Source of the DNA: Dyadobacter sp. UC 10
Lineage (GTDB): Bacteria; Bacteroidota; Bacteroidia; Cytophagales; Spirosomataceae
NCBI RefSeq assembly: GCF_008369915.1
Contig: NZ_VSRN01000001.1
Coordinates: 4,832,501 to 4,896,500 of the forward strand
Direction: 5' to 3'
DNA length: 64,000 nt
Part shown: piece after piece, positions 53,707 through 61,861 of the stretch
Layout: every line of letters begins with the position of its first letter
Position numbering within the stretch: the first letter of the stretch is position 1
Notes under the pieces: model-generated
Told to the model about the DNA's origin: nothing
Seen by the model: the letters and a program-made list of their open reading frames with translations, nothing else
The model's database searches: none
Position numbers and translations under genes: made by a program

Positions 53707-54693
53707 TTAAGCATATAATTGAGTAAGGCGATACAGGAAGAACTCAACGTTTCTTACCCCTCTGAACTGTGCTCTGAACGCTTTGATTTTCGCGTTGAAG
53801 GATTCGGCAGATGCGTTAGTGCTGCGGTTATCAAAGTAATTAACGATTGTCTTATAGTGGTTTTCAATCGAGCGGGCTACGGTATTGAATGACTTGAAGC
53901 CAGATTGCCGGACCTTTTCATGCCATTTGGCTAATCTGGTCAACCCATATATTTTTTCCGTTGTAGTCGTGAAGATGTTACTGAGCCCTATCGTTAGCTC
54001 GTACGCTTTTTTCAAATCGGGGAAGCGTTCAAAAAGAAGCAGGGCGCGTTCTTTTTGGCTGTCTGTCCAGGTATTGGGCTTTTTGTATAGCGCGTACCTG
54101 CTTCGAGCCAGTAGCTGTTTAATGGTGTCGCCATTAGATAATATCTCTGGATGATATTCATTCTGAGACATTTTAGCCTGCTCAATAGCATCGCTTTCCT
54201 GATCCAGGACTTCCCAGCGATGTTTGATCCGGATATCTTGGAGGGCATCAACTGCGAGTCTTTGAACATGGAAACGGTCAGTCACTCGCACCGCCCGTGG
54301 AAAGCATCGCTTGGCAATCAAGGACATACTGCCCGCCATGTCCAGGGTGATTTCTGACACTTTCTTCCGCAGTGGTTCCGGGATTTTGCGAAGTACTTCA
54401 ATCACTGCTTCTGCCTTAGTTCCAGCCACTATTGCTACAATGCTGCCACGGCCACCTTTGGCAGATTTATTGGTAAGGATTGTATACAATTCGCCGTGCG
54501 AAAGACTGGTTTCGTCGATCGATAGATGAGATCCTAGGTTTTCGGGATACAAGAGCCATTTTTTTGCATGACCTCTTTGCTTCCAATCTTTAAATCCACT
54601 CTGAAAATCACGATACTGCCGTAGCAAAGCCCTACCATCAACGCCATAGAAACGACCAATGCTCCAAATATCATTAGCCCTCGTATCCACCAA
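53707..54693 (-). CDS. ISL3/ISAon1-type transposase
   Basis: A 328-residue DDE transposase (DDE_Tnp_ISL3 type). The first catalytic Asp is in LSIDETSLSHGE (Asp60), the second lies within TDRFHVQRLAVDAL (DRFHV is characteristic), and the Glu in NASAESFNAKIKAFRAQFRG. It begins at TTG 54693 (or GTG 54690), inside the end of the upstream ORF, in the +1 frame relative to it. Expression is likely by re-initiation or coupling. The element's short left end follows its stop. Confidence 0.92.
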   Translation of the reverse strand: MVDTRANDIWSIGRFYGVDGRALLRQYRDFQSGFKDWKQRGHAKKWLLYPENLGSHLSIDETSLSHGELYTILTNKSAKGGRGSIVAIVAGTKAEAVIEVLRKIPEPLRKKVSEITLDMAGSMSLIAKRCFPRAVRVTDRFHVQRLAVDALQDIRIKHRWEVLDQESDAIEQAKMSQNEYHPEILSNGDTIKQLLARSRYALYKKPNTWTDSQKERALLLFERFPDLKKAYELTIGLSNIFTTTTEKIYGLTRLAKWHEKVRQSGFKSFNTVARSIENHYKTIVNYFDNRSTNASAESFNAKIKAFRAQFRGVRNVEFFLYRLTQLYA

Positions 54694-55033
54694 TTTCTTT
54701 TAAAAAATCCGCGAATTCAATAGTCATTCGCGTGCCTTCTGCTACTTCTGTCCAGTCTCTATGGACAACTTTGCCAGTCTTGGTATTGAGCCACCTACGA
54801 CGTTTAATATGAAGGAATACCTTGTGGCCCCGAATTGGGAAATCCTGCAGGGTAATGGTGGGGAAATAACCTTTGGAGAGCAAGTCTGCCTTTATTGGAT
54901 CAGCTTCTGGATAATTTTTCTCTTCCAAATAGACGTGATAACGTTCCTCTGACTTCTCTACATGGGTCAGTAAGTAATTCTCAATTATAAAATCCGGTAA
55001 GATTAACTCGATAAGCGGCAGGAAACTCTCCAA
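54674..55033 (-). CDS. ISAon1-type transposase N-terminal region protein
   Basis: A 119-residue protein of the small upstream ORF that accompanies ISAon1-like transposases (pattern HVEKSEERYHVYLEEKNYPE, GYFPTITLQDFPIRGHKVFLHIKRRRWLN, GKVVHRDWTEVAEGTRMT). It corresponds to the zinc-finger/helix-turn-helix DNA-binding end of ISL3 transposases. It overlaps the transposase ORF by 20 bases. Confidence 0.85.
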   Translation of the reverse strand: MESFLPLIELILPDFIIENYLLTHVEKSEERYHVYLEEKNYPEADPIKADLLSKGYFPTITLQDFPIRGHKVFLHIKRRRWLNTKTGKVVHRDWTEVAEGTRMTIEFADFLKEIGGYEG

Positions 55034-55104
55034 AACAAACTGGTTTGATTAAAAACACAAACCTAGATAAATCCTATCCGCTCCACAAGTTTTTGATTTG
55101 ATCC

Positions 55105-55112
55105 GTAGTTTA
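55105..55112 (+). repeat. Right target-site duplication of the insertion sequence
   Basis: GTAGTTTA, identical to 53666-53673. Confidence 0.85.
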
Positions 55113-55155
55113 AGTGTCAATGCGTGACCAATCGCGTAACGCAAGAAAAAGAATA

Positions 55156-55190
55156 GGGTTCAAATAATTGATTTTCAATTATTTGAACCC
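55156..55190 (-). terminator. Terminator downstream of tRNA-Leu
   Basis: A perfect 16-bp stem GGGTTCAAATAATTGA (55156-55171) with its complement at 55175-55190 and a three-base loop, followed on the minus strand by a T-rich stretch. It starts nine bases past the tRNA 3' end. Confidence 0.8.
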
Positions 55191-55198
55191 TTTCTATG

Positions 55199-55282
55199 TA
55201 CCCAGAGCCGGAGTCGAACCGGCACGAGTGTAACCTCATTGGTGTTTGAGACCAACGCGTCTACCGATTCCGCCATCTGGGC
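55199..55282 (-). tRNA. tRNA-Leu (anticodon CAA)
   Basis: An 84-base cloverleaf read on the minus strand: acceptor GCCCAGA paired with TCTGGGT, D arm GCGGAATCGGTAGACGC, anticodon loop CTCAAAC (anticodon CAA, reading UUG), a long class II variable arm and a T arm with TTCGACT. CCA is not encoded. The leucine identity fits the long variable arm and the discriminator A. Confidence 0.96.
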
Positions 55283-55396
55283 ATTCTCTTACTTGTTGGG
55301 AGTGCAAAAGTAGGGAGAAAAACATATTTAGCAAGCCCAGGGAAGAAAAAATTAGGCGTTTAAAACACATTTTATAAAGGTCGCCCGCTAACTGCC

Positions 55397-56644
55397 TTAC
55401 TCATAGCGCAATGCTTCTATCGGATCCAGACGTGATGCTTTTATTGCAGGATAAATTCCGGAGATCACGCCTACGAACACGCAAACCGCAATGCCCATCG
55501 CCATCCAAAGCCACGGAACTACAAAGCTGCTGTCGGTGCTGATCGAGGTCGAAATGATATTTCCAATAACGATTCCCAGGAGCAGGCCGCCGATCCCCCC
55601 GAGAATACACACGACGATCGCTTCTATCAAAAACTGAAAACGGATTACGCCGGGGGTGGCGCCAAGAGATTTCCTGATGCCGATTTCACGGGTACGCTCG
55701 GTGACGGATACGAGCATAATATTCATCAATGCGATGGAGGCGCCAAGCAAGGTGATAATCCCGATTCCGAAGCCACCAAGCCGCAGGTATCCCGACACTT
55801 CCTCAAAATCCTTGGCAATGGCATCTGCACGATCGATTTCAAAGGAGTCCTCCCTGCCTAATGCGTCGTGGCGCAGTCGCCGCATAATTCCCCGCGCTTC
55901 TTCTACAACCAGATCTCCATCCGCAATATTGGGCGCAGAGGCGGTAGTGCTGTACGTGAGGGATTGATTAGCAGCCAACCCCCGGCCGTTTTCAAGCGGG
56001 ATGATGATGATCCGGTCGGAGTCATTGTCGCCGCCGAGCGAGCCTTTTTTCTGTAACACGCCGATCACTTTGTACCGGCTGCCCATGAATGTGATCTCTT
56101 TGTTGATCGGATCCGCCCGTTCGAAAAGTTTCCTGGCGATTTCCTGGCCAAGCACCGCTACATTCAGTGACTTTTCCATATCGTTCCTGTCAATATTCCT
56201 TCCCTGGTCGATTTTATAGCCTTTGATTGTCAGGAACTGATCATCCGTACCGACTACGCTGCTGTTTGGATTCGTTTTTTTAGATTGATAATTCACCTGG
56301 ACTGCACCTGCAATGTCGGCAGAGAGTGACACTTTCGCGTCCGCGTAAGTTTTCCGGAAGGTTTCGGCAAAACTTCTGGCTTCCCGATAGTTGATCGGAG
56401 GGTACTTTTTACTTCTGCGGCCGCGGCTGAAAAAATCATCGTCGTACCGGTTTCGCACCGTAAATGTATTGGCGCCCAGATCGGCGAAACTGCTGTTTAC
56501 AGAACTTTGAATGCCTTCGATCGCCGTGAGGATACCAACCAGCGACGTAATGCCGATTGCAATGATCATTGCCGTGAGCACCGTTCTTAAAAGGTTACTT
56601 TGAATCGACCTGAGGCCTTCGTCTACGTTTTCGCGAATATTCAT
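55397..56644 (-). CDS. MacB-like ABC transporter permease
   Basis: A 415-residue permease with four transmembrane segments: one near the N-terminus (LRTVLTAMIIAIGITSLVGIL), a large periplasmic MacB-PCD domain, then three at the C-terminus (IITLLGASIALMNIMLVSV, AIVVCILGGIGGLLLGIVIG, MAMGIAVCVFVGVISG). ERTREIGIRKSLGAT is the FtsX/MacB coupling motif. No ATPase gene is adjacent; it probably works with the ATPase at 61049 or one elsewhere. It is divergent from the conserved secreted protein gene. Confidence 0.92.
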   Translation of the reverse strand: MNIRENVDEGLRSIQSNLLRTVLTAMIIAIGITSLVGILTAIEGIQSSVNSSFADLGANTFTVRNRYDDDFFSRGRRSKKYPPINYREARSFAETFRKTYADAKVSLSADIAGAVQVNYQSKKTNPNSSVVGTDDQFLTIKGYKIDQGRNIDRNDMEKSLNVAVLGQEIARKLFERADPINKEITFMGSRYKVIGVLQKKGSLGGDNDSDRIIIIPLENGRGLAANQSLTYSTTASAPNIADGDLVVEEARGIMRRLRHDALGREDSFEIDRADAIAKDFEEVSGYLRLGGFGIGIITLLGASIALMNIMLVSVTERTREIGIRKSLGATPGVIRFQFLIEAIVVCILGGIGGLLLGIVIGNIISTSISTDSSFVVPWLWMAMGIAVCVFVGVISGIYPAIKASRLDPIEALRYE

Positions 56645-56791
56645 AAGTACGATAGCTGATGCACCATAATCTGTCGTCTGTCGTTAAAAAAGACCAGTGT
56701 CAGAAATATAAATCGCCGATCCGTCTGGTATGGTTTCCTGATCGTTTGATTTTATTTCTATATTTAATCATTACAATATGTAAAACTGCGC

Positions 56792-58078
56792 ATGATACGT
56801 GAAAGAATCAAACCAATGATACGCCTGATTGTCCCGCTTATCATTTTTTTGGCAATGTCTTTGAAAGGGATGTCCAACAGGATCCTGATACCGATGGATG
56901 ATAGTCAAAAGAATCATTTGAAGGCATATGGAATATCTTTCTGGATTCTTAAAACCTTTGAAATGGAAATGGACTGGCTGCTCAACTACCGGGGAGGCAG
57001 CTTTATGGTCAATTACACCCAACAGTTCGCTTCTGAAATGACGGTGCGCGGAGTAAGTTTTGAGGTGATTTCAGAGGGGCAGGCCGGACAGATACTGAAT
57101 CAGATCAGCGCGCCTGATGTGAACATGGATGCGGTCAAACTACAAAAGGCGCCGAAAGTGGCGGTTTATTCGCCTAAATCCAAATTGCCCTGGGACGATG
57201 CGGTAACGTTGGTACTTACTTACGCTGAAATTCCATATGATGTGATTTATGACGAAGAAGTATTGAGTACCAAACTTCCTGAATATGATTGGCTGCATTT
57301 GCATCACGAGGACTTTACAGGCCAGTTCGGTAAGTTTTACCAATACAAGGATTTTCCGTGGTACCGCGAGCAGAAAATGGAAGCAGAGGAAACTGCGGCT
57401 AAATTTCAGTTTGCGAACGTGCCGCAGATGAAGCTGGCTGTCGCGAAAAAAATCGCGGAATTTGTAAGCGGAGGCGGGTACATGTTTGCCATGTGCAATG
57501 CAACCGACACTTTTGATATTACACTGGCCGCCGAGGGTATCGACATTGTGGACGCGATGTATGACGGCACGCCGGCAGATCCAACGGCCAACAGTAAGCT
57601 CAATTACGAAAATACCTTTGCCTTCAAAGATTTCAAAACGATACCATATCCGTACGAAATCGAGTTTTCTGATATTGATAACCAGCCGGACGAACGCGGT
57701 TTACTCGAATCGAACGATTTCTTCTCATTATTTCAGTTTTCCGCCAAATGGGACCCGGTACCCAGCATGCTGACCCAGAATCACAAAACATTGATCAAAG
57801 GTTTTTTAGGACAGACTACAGCTTTTAAAAACAGGCTGATCAAGCCGGAGGTGATTATTTTGGCCGAAAATAAGCCGGCTAAGGAAGCCCGTTACATTCA
57901 CAGCACGCACGGAAAAGGCTTTTTCACATTTTATGGTGGCCACGATCCGGAGGATTACCAGCACCGAGTAGGGGAAGAACCTACCGACCTGAACCTGCAC
58001 CCGAACTCGGCAGGGTACCGGCTGATATTGAACAACATCCTTTTCCCTGCCGCGAAAAAGAAAAAGCTCAAAACCTGA
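56792..58078 (+). CDS. Conserved secreted Bacteroidota protein, often mislabelled asparagine synthetase B
   Basis: A 428-residue protein with an N-terminal hydrophobic signal (MIRLIVPLIIFLAMSLKG; the alternative ATG at 56816 starts exactly there). Distinctive conserved stretches are ILIPMDDSQKNHLKAYGISFW, MDWLLNYRGGSF, VAVYSPKSKLPWDDAVTLVLTYAEIPYDVIYDEEVL (several segments), YDWLHLHHEDFTGQ, GGYMFAMCNATDTFDITLAAEG and FYGGHDPEDYQHRVGE-PTDLNLHPNS. The fold suggests a class I glutamine amidotransferase-like domain (GGGYMFAMCNA resembles a nucleophile elbow with Cys), with no ATP pyrophosphatase domain, so it cannot be asparagine synthetase. Function unknown. A clear terminator follows. Confidence 0.85.
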   Translation: MIRERIKPMIRLIVPLIIFLAMSLKGMSNRILIPMDDSQKNHLKAYGISFWILKTFEMEMDWLLNYRGGSFMVNYTQQFASEMTVRGVSFEVISEGQAGQILNQISAPDVNMDAVKLQKAPKVAVYSPKSKLPWDDAVTLVLTYAEIPYDVIYDEEVLSTKLPEYDWLHLHHEDFTGQFGKFYQYKDFPWYREQKMEAEETAAKFQFANVPQMKLAVAKKIAEFVSGGGYMFAMCNATDTFDITLAAEGIDIVDAMYDGTPADPTANSKLNYENTFAFKDFKTIPYPYEIEFSDIDNQPDERGLLESNDFFSLFQFSAKWDPVPSMLTQNHKTLIKGFLGQTTAFKNRLIKPEVIILAENKPAKEARYIHSTHGKGFFTFYGGHDPEDYQHRVGEEPTDLNLHPNSAGYRLILNNILFPAAKKKKLKT

Positions 58079-58106
58079 TCTGCTTTTCTGCTGTTCCAAA
58101 TCACAC

Positions 58107-58137
58107 AAACCGTGCGCTTCCGCACGGTTTTTTGTTT
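58107..58137 (+). terminator. Rho-independent terminator
   Basis: AAACCGTGCG (58107-58116), loop CTTC, complement at 58121-58130, then a T-rich tail. It follows the conserved secreted protein gene. Confidence 0.88.
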
Positions 58138-58244
58138 TTAATTTCGGGTTAAAATATTGATAATAAGTTGTTTAGCTATTGGCATGAATTTCGAATATTA
58201 GAAGGCATATTAGCCATGAATTTGAAAACAATCAATAGCCTCCA

Positions 58245-59489
58245 ATGGACCGGGAAATTGCCCCTGACTATCTGAAAACATCGAGAAACCGGCGATGGCT
58301 CGTAATTCTTGCCATCGTCGGCGCATTGGGTGTTATTTTTTACTTTTTTAAGAAATCACTTTCCAGCACTTTGGAAAGCGCGCGGATCAGGACGTCGGTA
58401 GTGGAAACCGGCGATGTTGAGAACACTCTCACAGCTTCCGGCGAGGTGATCCCGGCGTACGAGCAAATCTTCACCAGCCCGATCCGAGCCAGCATTAAGC
58501 GCATCCTGATCACACCAGGCACCCGTGTGCAGCCTGGCCAGCCGATCGTGGAACTGGATAAATCCCTGACCGAAATAGAATTTGAACGTTACCAGGACCA
58601 GCTCGAATTGAAACGTAACAGCATTGATCAGCTGAAAATGAAGCTGAATAAAGATCTGTACGACGCGGAGATTAATGACAAGATCAAATCTCTGAATATC
58701 AATAAGCTAAGAGCGGATTACGAGGATGCCAGGCGTTTGCAGAAAGTCGGTGGCGGGACTGCGGAGGACATTACCAGGGCCGAAAATGCTTTGAAGATTG
58801 CGGAACTGGAAAAGCAGCAGCTGGAAAACGACCTCAAATATAACCGCGAATCAATGGGCGCAAGCCTACGGGAAACTGAACTTGGTGCGCAGATTGAGGG
58901 GAAGAATCTCAAAGAATTGCAGCACAAGTTGAGAATGGCAGATATCGTGGCCGATCGTAAAGGGGTTCTGACATGGGTTAACGAAAATATCGGCTCGTCG
59001 GTAAACGAAGGCGAAATGCTGGCGAAAGTAGCCGACCTGGGCAGCTTCAGGGTGGAGGGCAGTTGCTCGGACGTATACGCCGATCAGGTCAAATCGGGAC
59101 TGCCGGTAATCATCAAAGTCAATGAAACTGAAATGCGGGGATTGATCACACAGGTTAAACCTTCTGTAAAAGATGGTGTGATCGGTTTCACAATTCAGCT
59201 GGATAATGCGAAAAACGAGTCGTTGCGGCCTAATATGAAGGTGGAAGTGTATGTGGTGACCAGTAAAAGTGCGAAAACGCTCCGTGTTGCAAACGGGCCT
59301 GCATTTACCGGGAAACGTAAACAATACATTTTCGTACTGGAAAATGGCGTAGCACACCGGCGGGAAGTGGAGCTAGGATTATCCAATTTTGATTTTGTGG
59401 AAGTTAAAAGCGGCTTGAAAGTGGGGGAGAAGGTGATCCTGACGGATTTGAACGATTACGAACACCTGGAAGAGTTAATCATTCAATGA
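58245..59489 (+). CDS. HlyD/MacA-type periplasmic efflux adaptor
   Basis: A 414-residue membrane-fusion protein: one N-terminal transmembrane segment (WLVILAIVGALGVIFYFF), a lipoyl half-motif (IRASIKRILITPGTRVQPGQPIVELD), a long coiled coil (about 110-225, LELKRNSIDQLKMKLNKDLYDAE through LKELQHKLR), the second lipoyl half (GVLTWVNENIGSSVNEGEMLAKVAD) and beta-barrel domains ending VKSGLKVGEKVILTDLND. It links the ABC permeases to the TolC channel. It overlaps the tolC-like gene by four bases. Confidence 0.93.
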   Translation: MDREIAPDYLKTSRNRRWLVILAIVGALGVIFYFFKKSLSSTLESARIRTSVVETGDVENTLTASGEVIPAYEQIFTSPIRASIKRILITPGTRVQPGQPIVELDKSLTEIEFERYQDQLELKRNSIDQLKMKLNKDLYDAEINDKIKSLNINKLRADYEDARRLQKVGGGTAEDITRAENALKIAELEKQQLENDLKYNRESMGASLRETELGAQIEGKNLKELQHKLRMADIVADRKGVLTWVNENIGSSVNEGEMLAKVADLGSFRVEGSCSDVYADQVKSGLPVIIKVNETEMRGLITQVKPSVKDGVIGFTIQLDNAKNESLRPNMKVEVYVVTSKSAKTLRVANGPAFTGKRKQYIFVLENGVAHRREVELGLSNFDFVEVKSGLKVGEKVILTDLNDYEHLEELIIQ

Positions 59490-60940
59490 GCCGCGCTATG
59501 AGATCACTTTTCCCTGTTCTGATCATTTTATGGTGCGGGAATAGCTACGCACAAGTGCAGCAGCTGACTTTGCCGGAGGTGGTACAGATCGCACGCGAGC
59601 ATTCGATCGCTTCCAAGCAGGCAGTCACCCAGAAAAAGACAAATTACTGGCAGTACCGGTCTTTTTTGGCTGATTACAAGCCGCAGCTCGGCCTGGAAGG
59701 GACGGTTCCGGGATTCACCAGAAGTTTTGTAGAGGTCGTGCAGCCCGACGGTACCATTCTTTTTCAACCTGTGTCGTACAATAACGGCATATTGGGACTT
59801 TCGCTCAGCCAGAGCATCGCATTGACCGGCGGTACCATTTATGTGCAGCAGCAAATGCAGCGTTTTGACGATTTTGCCAGAAAAACCACGCGCTATAACG
59901 GTATCCCTTTCGAAGTTGGTTTGAAGCAGCCGCTTTTTCAGTTTAATCCATTGAAATGGGACCGCAAGATCCAGCCTTTGAAATACCAGGAAGGTAACCA
60001 GCAATTTATCCAGTCGCTCGAACAGGTTGCGCTGGACGCTACGGGGTACTATTTTGAGTTATTGGTAGCGCAGGTGAATTTACAGATAGCGGAAAAAAAC
60101 AGGAGCAACAATGATACTTTGTACAAAATCGCGCAGCACAAGCTGGAGTTAGGGAAAATCTCTCAAAATGACCTGCTACAACTGCAAATGGGCTTGCTTA
60201 CTGCACAAAAAGATCTGGCCTCGGCGCAGCAGTCGGCCGCAGTGGCGTCCCTTAAGTTGAAGTTGTACATGGGATCGAGGGATGAGCGAAACCTGGAACT
60301 GGGTATCCCGCTGGAAGCGAAGGAATTTGACATTGATACCCGCATTGCGTTGGACGAAGCTTTTGCAAACCGGTCGGCCGCAATCGGTTTTCGTCGGAAG
60401 TTGCTGGAAGCGGAAAGAGACGTTCAGTCTGCCAGGAAAGATAATGGATTGAACGCCTCACTGAATGCCACTTTCGGTCTTTCAAACCAGGGAAGCAAGC
60501 CGGGAGAGATTTATGTAAGTCCGCAGGACCGCGAATTTGTGGAGTTGCAGTTGGTACTGCCTATCCTCACGTGGGGCCGCAACAAAGCCCGGACGGAAGT
60601 GGCGCGGGCGAACCAGGAATTCGCGCAGCAATCGGTAGAGCAGGACAAGCTTACGTTCGAGCAGGAGATATTTACGCAGGTAACACTTTTACAAATGCTG
60701 CAAAAGCAGGCGAAACTGACAAAGCTGGCCGACGAGATCGCCGCAGAAAGGTACCAGATCGCCAAAGAAAGATTCATCCTCAGTGACCTCAGCGTAACCG
60801 ATCTCGGCATAGCCACCCAGGAAAAGGATATCGCGCGAAGAGATTATATTCTTGCACTAAGAGATTACTGGCAATCTTATTACAGCCTGAGACTGCTCAC
60901 ATTGTATGATTTCGAACTTAACAGGAAGATTGGGTATTAG
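59486..60940 (+). CDS. TolC-family outer membrane efflux channel
   Basis: A 484-residue protein with a signal peptide (MRSLFPVLIILWCGNSYAQ) and the two-repeat OEP fold of long helices (LEQVALDATGYYFELLVAQVNLQIAEKNRSNNDTLYKIAQHKLELGKISQNDLLQLQMG across repeat 1; DEFA-like RANQEFAQQSVEQDKLTFEQEIFTQVTLLQ in repeat 2). The ATG at 59486 overlaps the adaptor stop; an internal ATG at 59498 begins the signal directly. It forms the exit channel of the efflux system encoded around it. Confidence 0.93.
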   Translation: MSRAMRSLFPVLIILWCGNSYAQVQQLTLPEVVQIAREHSIASKQAVTQKKTNYWQYRSFLADYKPQLGLEGTVPGFTRSFVEVVQPDGTILFQPVSYNNGILGLSLSQSIALTGGTIYVQQQMQRFDDFARKTTRYNGIPFEVGLKQPLFQFNPLKWDRKIQPLKYQEGNQQFIQSLEQVALDATGYYFELLVAQVNLQIAEKNRSNNDTLYKIAQHKLELGKISQNDLLQLQMGLLTAQKDLASAQQSAAVASLKLKLYMGSRDERNLELGIPLEAKEFDIDTRIALDEAFANRSAAIGFRRKLLEAERDVQSARKDNGLNASLNATFGLSNQGSKPGEIYVSPQDREFVELQLVLPILTWGRNKARTEVARANQEFAQQSVEQDKLTFEQEIFTQVTLLQMLQKQAKLTKLADEIAAERYQIAKERFILSDLSVTDLGIATQEKDIARRDYILALRDYWQSYYSLRLLTLYDFELNRKIGY

Positions 60941-60941
60941 G

Positions 60942-60987
60942 GGAGCTGTTGGCGATTGGCTGTCAGCTTTTAGCCATTGGCTTTCAG
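60942..60987. repeat. Heptanucleotide tandem repeat, about 6 units
   Basis: Units GGAGCTG, TTGGCGA, TTGGCTG, TCAGCTT, TTAGCCA, TTGGCTT and a partial TCAG follow in a 7-base register. They belong to the TTRGCTN family at 22022-22105 but are more diverged. They begin right after the tolC-like stop. Confidence 0.8.
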
Positions 60988-61005
60988 AAATCGTCATTTG
61001 TTAAA

Positions 61006-61027
61006 ACATTCATTCATTCACTCATTC
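61006..61027. repeat. Short TGAATGA-type simple repeat
   Basis: CATTCATTCATTCACTCATT is the reverse complement of TGAATGA-type units as in 23691-23818. Like the array at 63177-63249 it ends in CATTCAAAATT shortly before a start codon. Confidence 0.7.
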
Positions 61028-61048
61028 AAAATTAATTTACCAACTGCC

Positions 61049-61711
61049 ATGATCAGACTTGAAAATGTTGAAAAAGTTTACCGGACCAGTTCTATTGAGA
61101 CGCTGGCACTTAATAATATTAATCTTAATGTAAAGAAGGGGGAGTTTGTTTCGATTATGGGGCCGTCGGGGTGTGGGAAAAGTACGCTGCTCAATATCAT
61201 GGGGCTCCTCGATGCGCCTTCGAAGGGATATATCGAGATCGATGGCAGCCGGGTTGAGAAGTATACCGACAAAAGTCTGGCACATTTACGTAACCAGAAA
61301 CTGGGTTTCATCTTTCAAAGTTTCCACTTGATCAATGACCTTTCGGTGATCGATAATGTGGAAATCCCGCTTTTGTACCGCAGCAGTTCTTCCAAAGAAA
61401 GAAAGGAGCTGGCGCAGGAGGCACTGGAAAAAGTGGGATTGAGTAACAGAATGAAGCATTTCCCAAAACAATTATCGGGCGGACAAAAACAGCGGGTAGC
61501 AATCGCGCGCGCAATTGTGGGTAAACCCGAAATCATCCTCGCCGACGAACCTACGGGTAATCTGGATAGTGTGATGGGCAATGAAATTTTGAACATTCTC
61601 CAGAAACTCAATGAAGGCGGTGCCACGATCGTCATGGTAACCCACGACGACGCCATGGCCAAAAAAACGCACAGGCTGATTCGCCTTTTTGACGGAACGC
61701 AGGTGGTTTGA
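61049..61711 (+). CDS. ABC transporter ATP-binding protein (MacB/LolD type)
   Basis: A 220-residue ATPase: Walker A GPSGCGKST (38-46), Q-loop FQSFHLI near 89-95, ABC signature LSGGQ (142-146), Walker B IILADEP (162-168), and the switch His in VTHDD. The ATG at 61049 (MIRLENVEKVY) was chosen over an in-frame upstream start that runs through the repeat. It drives the permeases downstream. A purine-rich repeat begins directly after its stop. Confidence 0.95.
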   Translation: MIRLENVEKVYRTSSIETLALNNINLNVKKGEFVSIMGPSGCGKSTLLNIMGLLDAPSKGYIEIDGSRVEKYTDKSLAHLRNQKLGFIFQSFHLINDLSVIDNVEIPLLYRSSSSKERKELAQEALEKVGLSNRMKHFPKQLSGGQKQRVAIARAIVGKPEIILADEPTGNLDSVMGNEILNILQKLNEGGATIVMVTHDDAMAKKTHRLIRLFDGTQVV

Positions 61712-61833
61712 AGAGAGGAAGGAGGGAGGAAGGAGGAAGGGAGGAAGGAGGAAGGAGGTTCGATGGTGCGTTGTGTGAGTTTGTGTTTTTATCATTGTCC
61801 CTTTCCTCCATCGTCCCTTTCCTCCTTCCTCCC
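61710..61833. repeat. Polypurine/polypyrimidine repeat pair
   Basis: A purine-only tract of GGAGGAA-type units (61710-61758, approximately 7-base period) is followed after about 37 bases by a largely pyrimidine segment (61796-61833, CCTCC/TTCCTCC units with a short CATCG break). The two can pair as an imperfect inverted repeat, and each is a candidate for triplex (H-DNA) structure. It fills the gap between the ATPase and permease genes. Confidence 0.85.
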
Positions 61834-61861
61834 AAACAAAAAATTCTTAATACATAAAAAT

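Larger units (their letters stand above)
53674..55104 (-). mobile_element. Complete insertion sequence, ISL3-type (ISAon1-like), 1431 bp
   Basis: The element begins GGCTCAA and ends TTGATCC. Its terminal 25 bases match as inverted repeats at 21 positions, including a 14-base perfect core AAAACTTGTGGAGC at 53685-53698 and 55080-55093. It is flanked by the 8-base direct repeat GTAGTTTA, the duplication size usual for ISL3. It carries two minus-strand ORFs, an N-terminal-region protein and a DDE transposase, both apparently intact, so the copy looks recent and potentially active. It lies between the MurQ operon and tRNA-Leu. Confidence 0.9.

Noticed and set aside
54674..54720. Programmed -1 frameshift at T TTA AAA in the insertion sequence
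   Set aside because: A canonical slippery heptamer is present, but the transposase ORF lies in the +1 frame relative to the upstream ORF, and a stop codon (TAA) blocks that frame just before the overlap. Internal initiation at TTG/GTG is more likely.
56792..58078. Asparagine synthetase B
   Set aside because: No N-terminal glutaminase Cys2 and no synthetase PPi-loop motif; the protein has a signal sequence.
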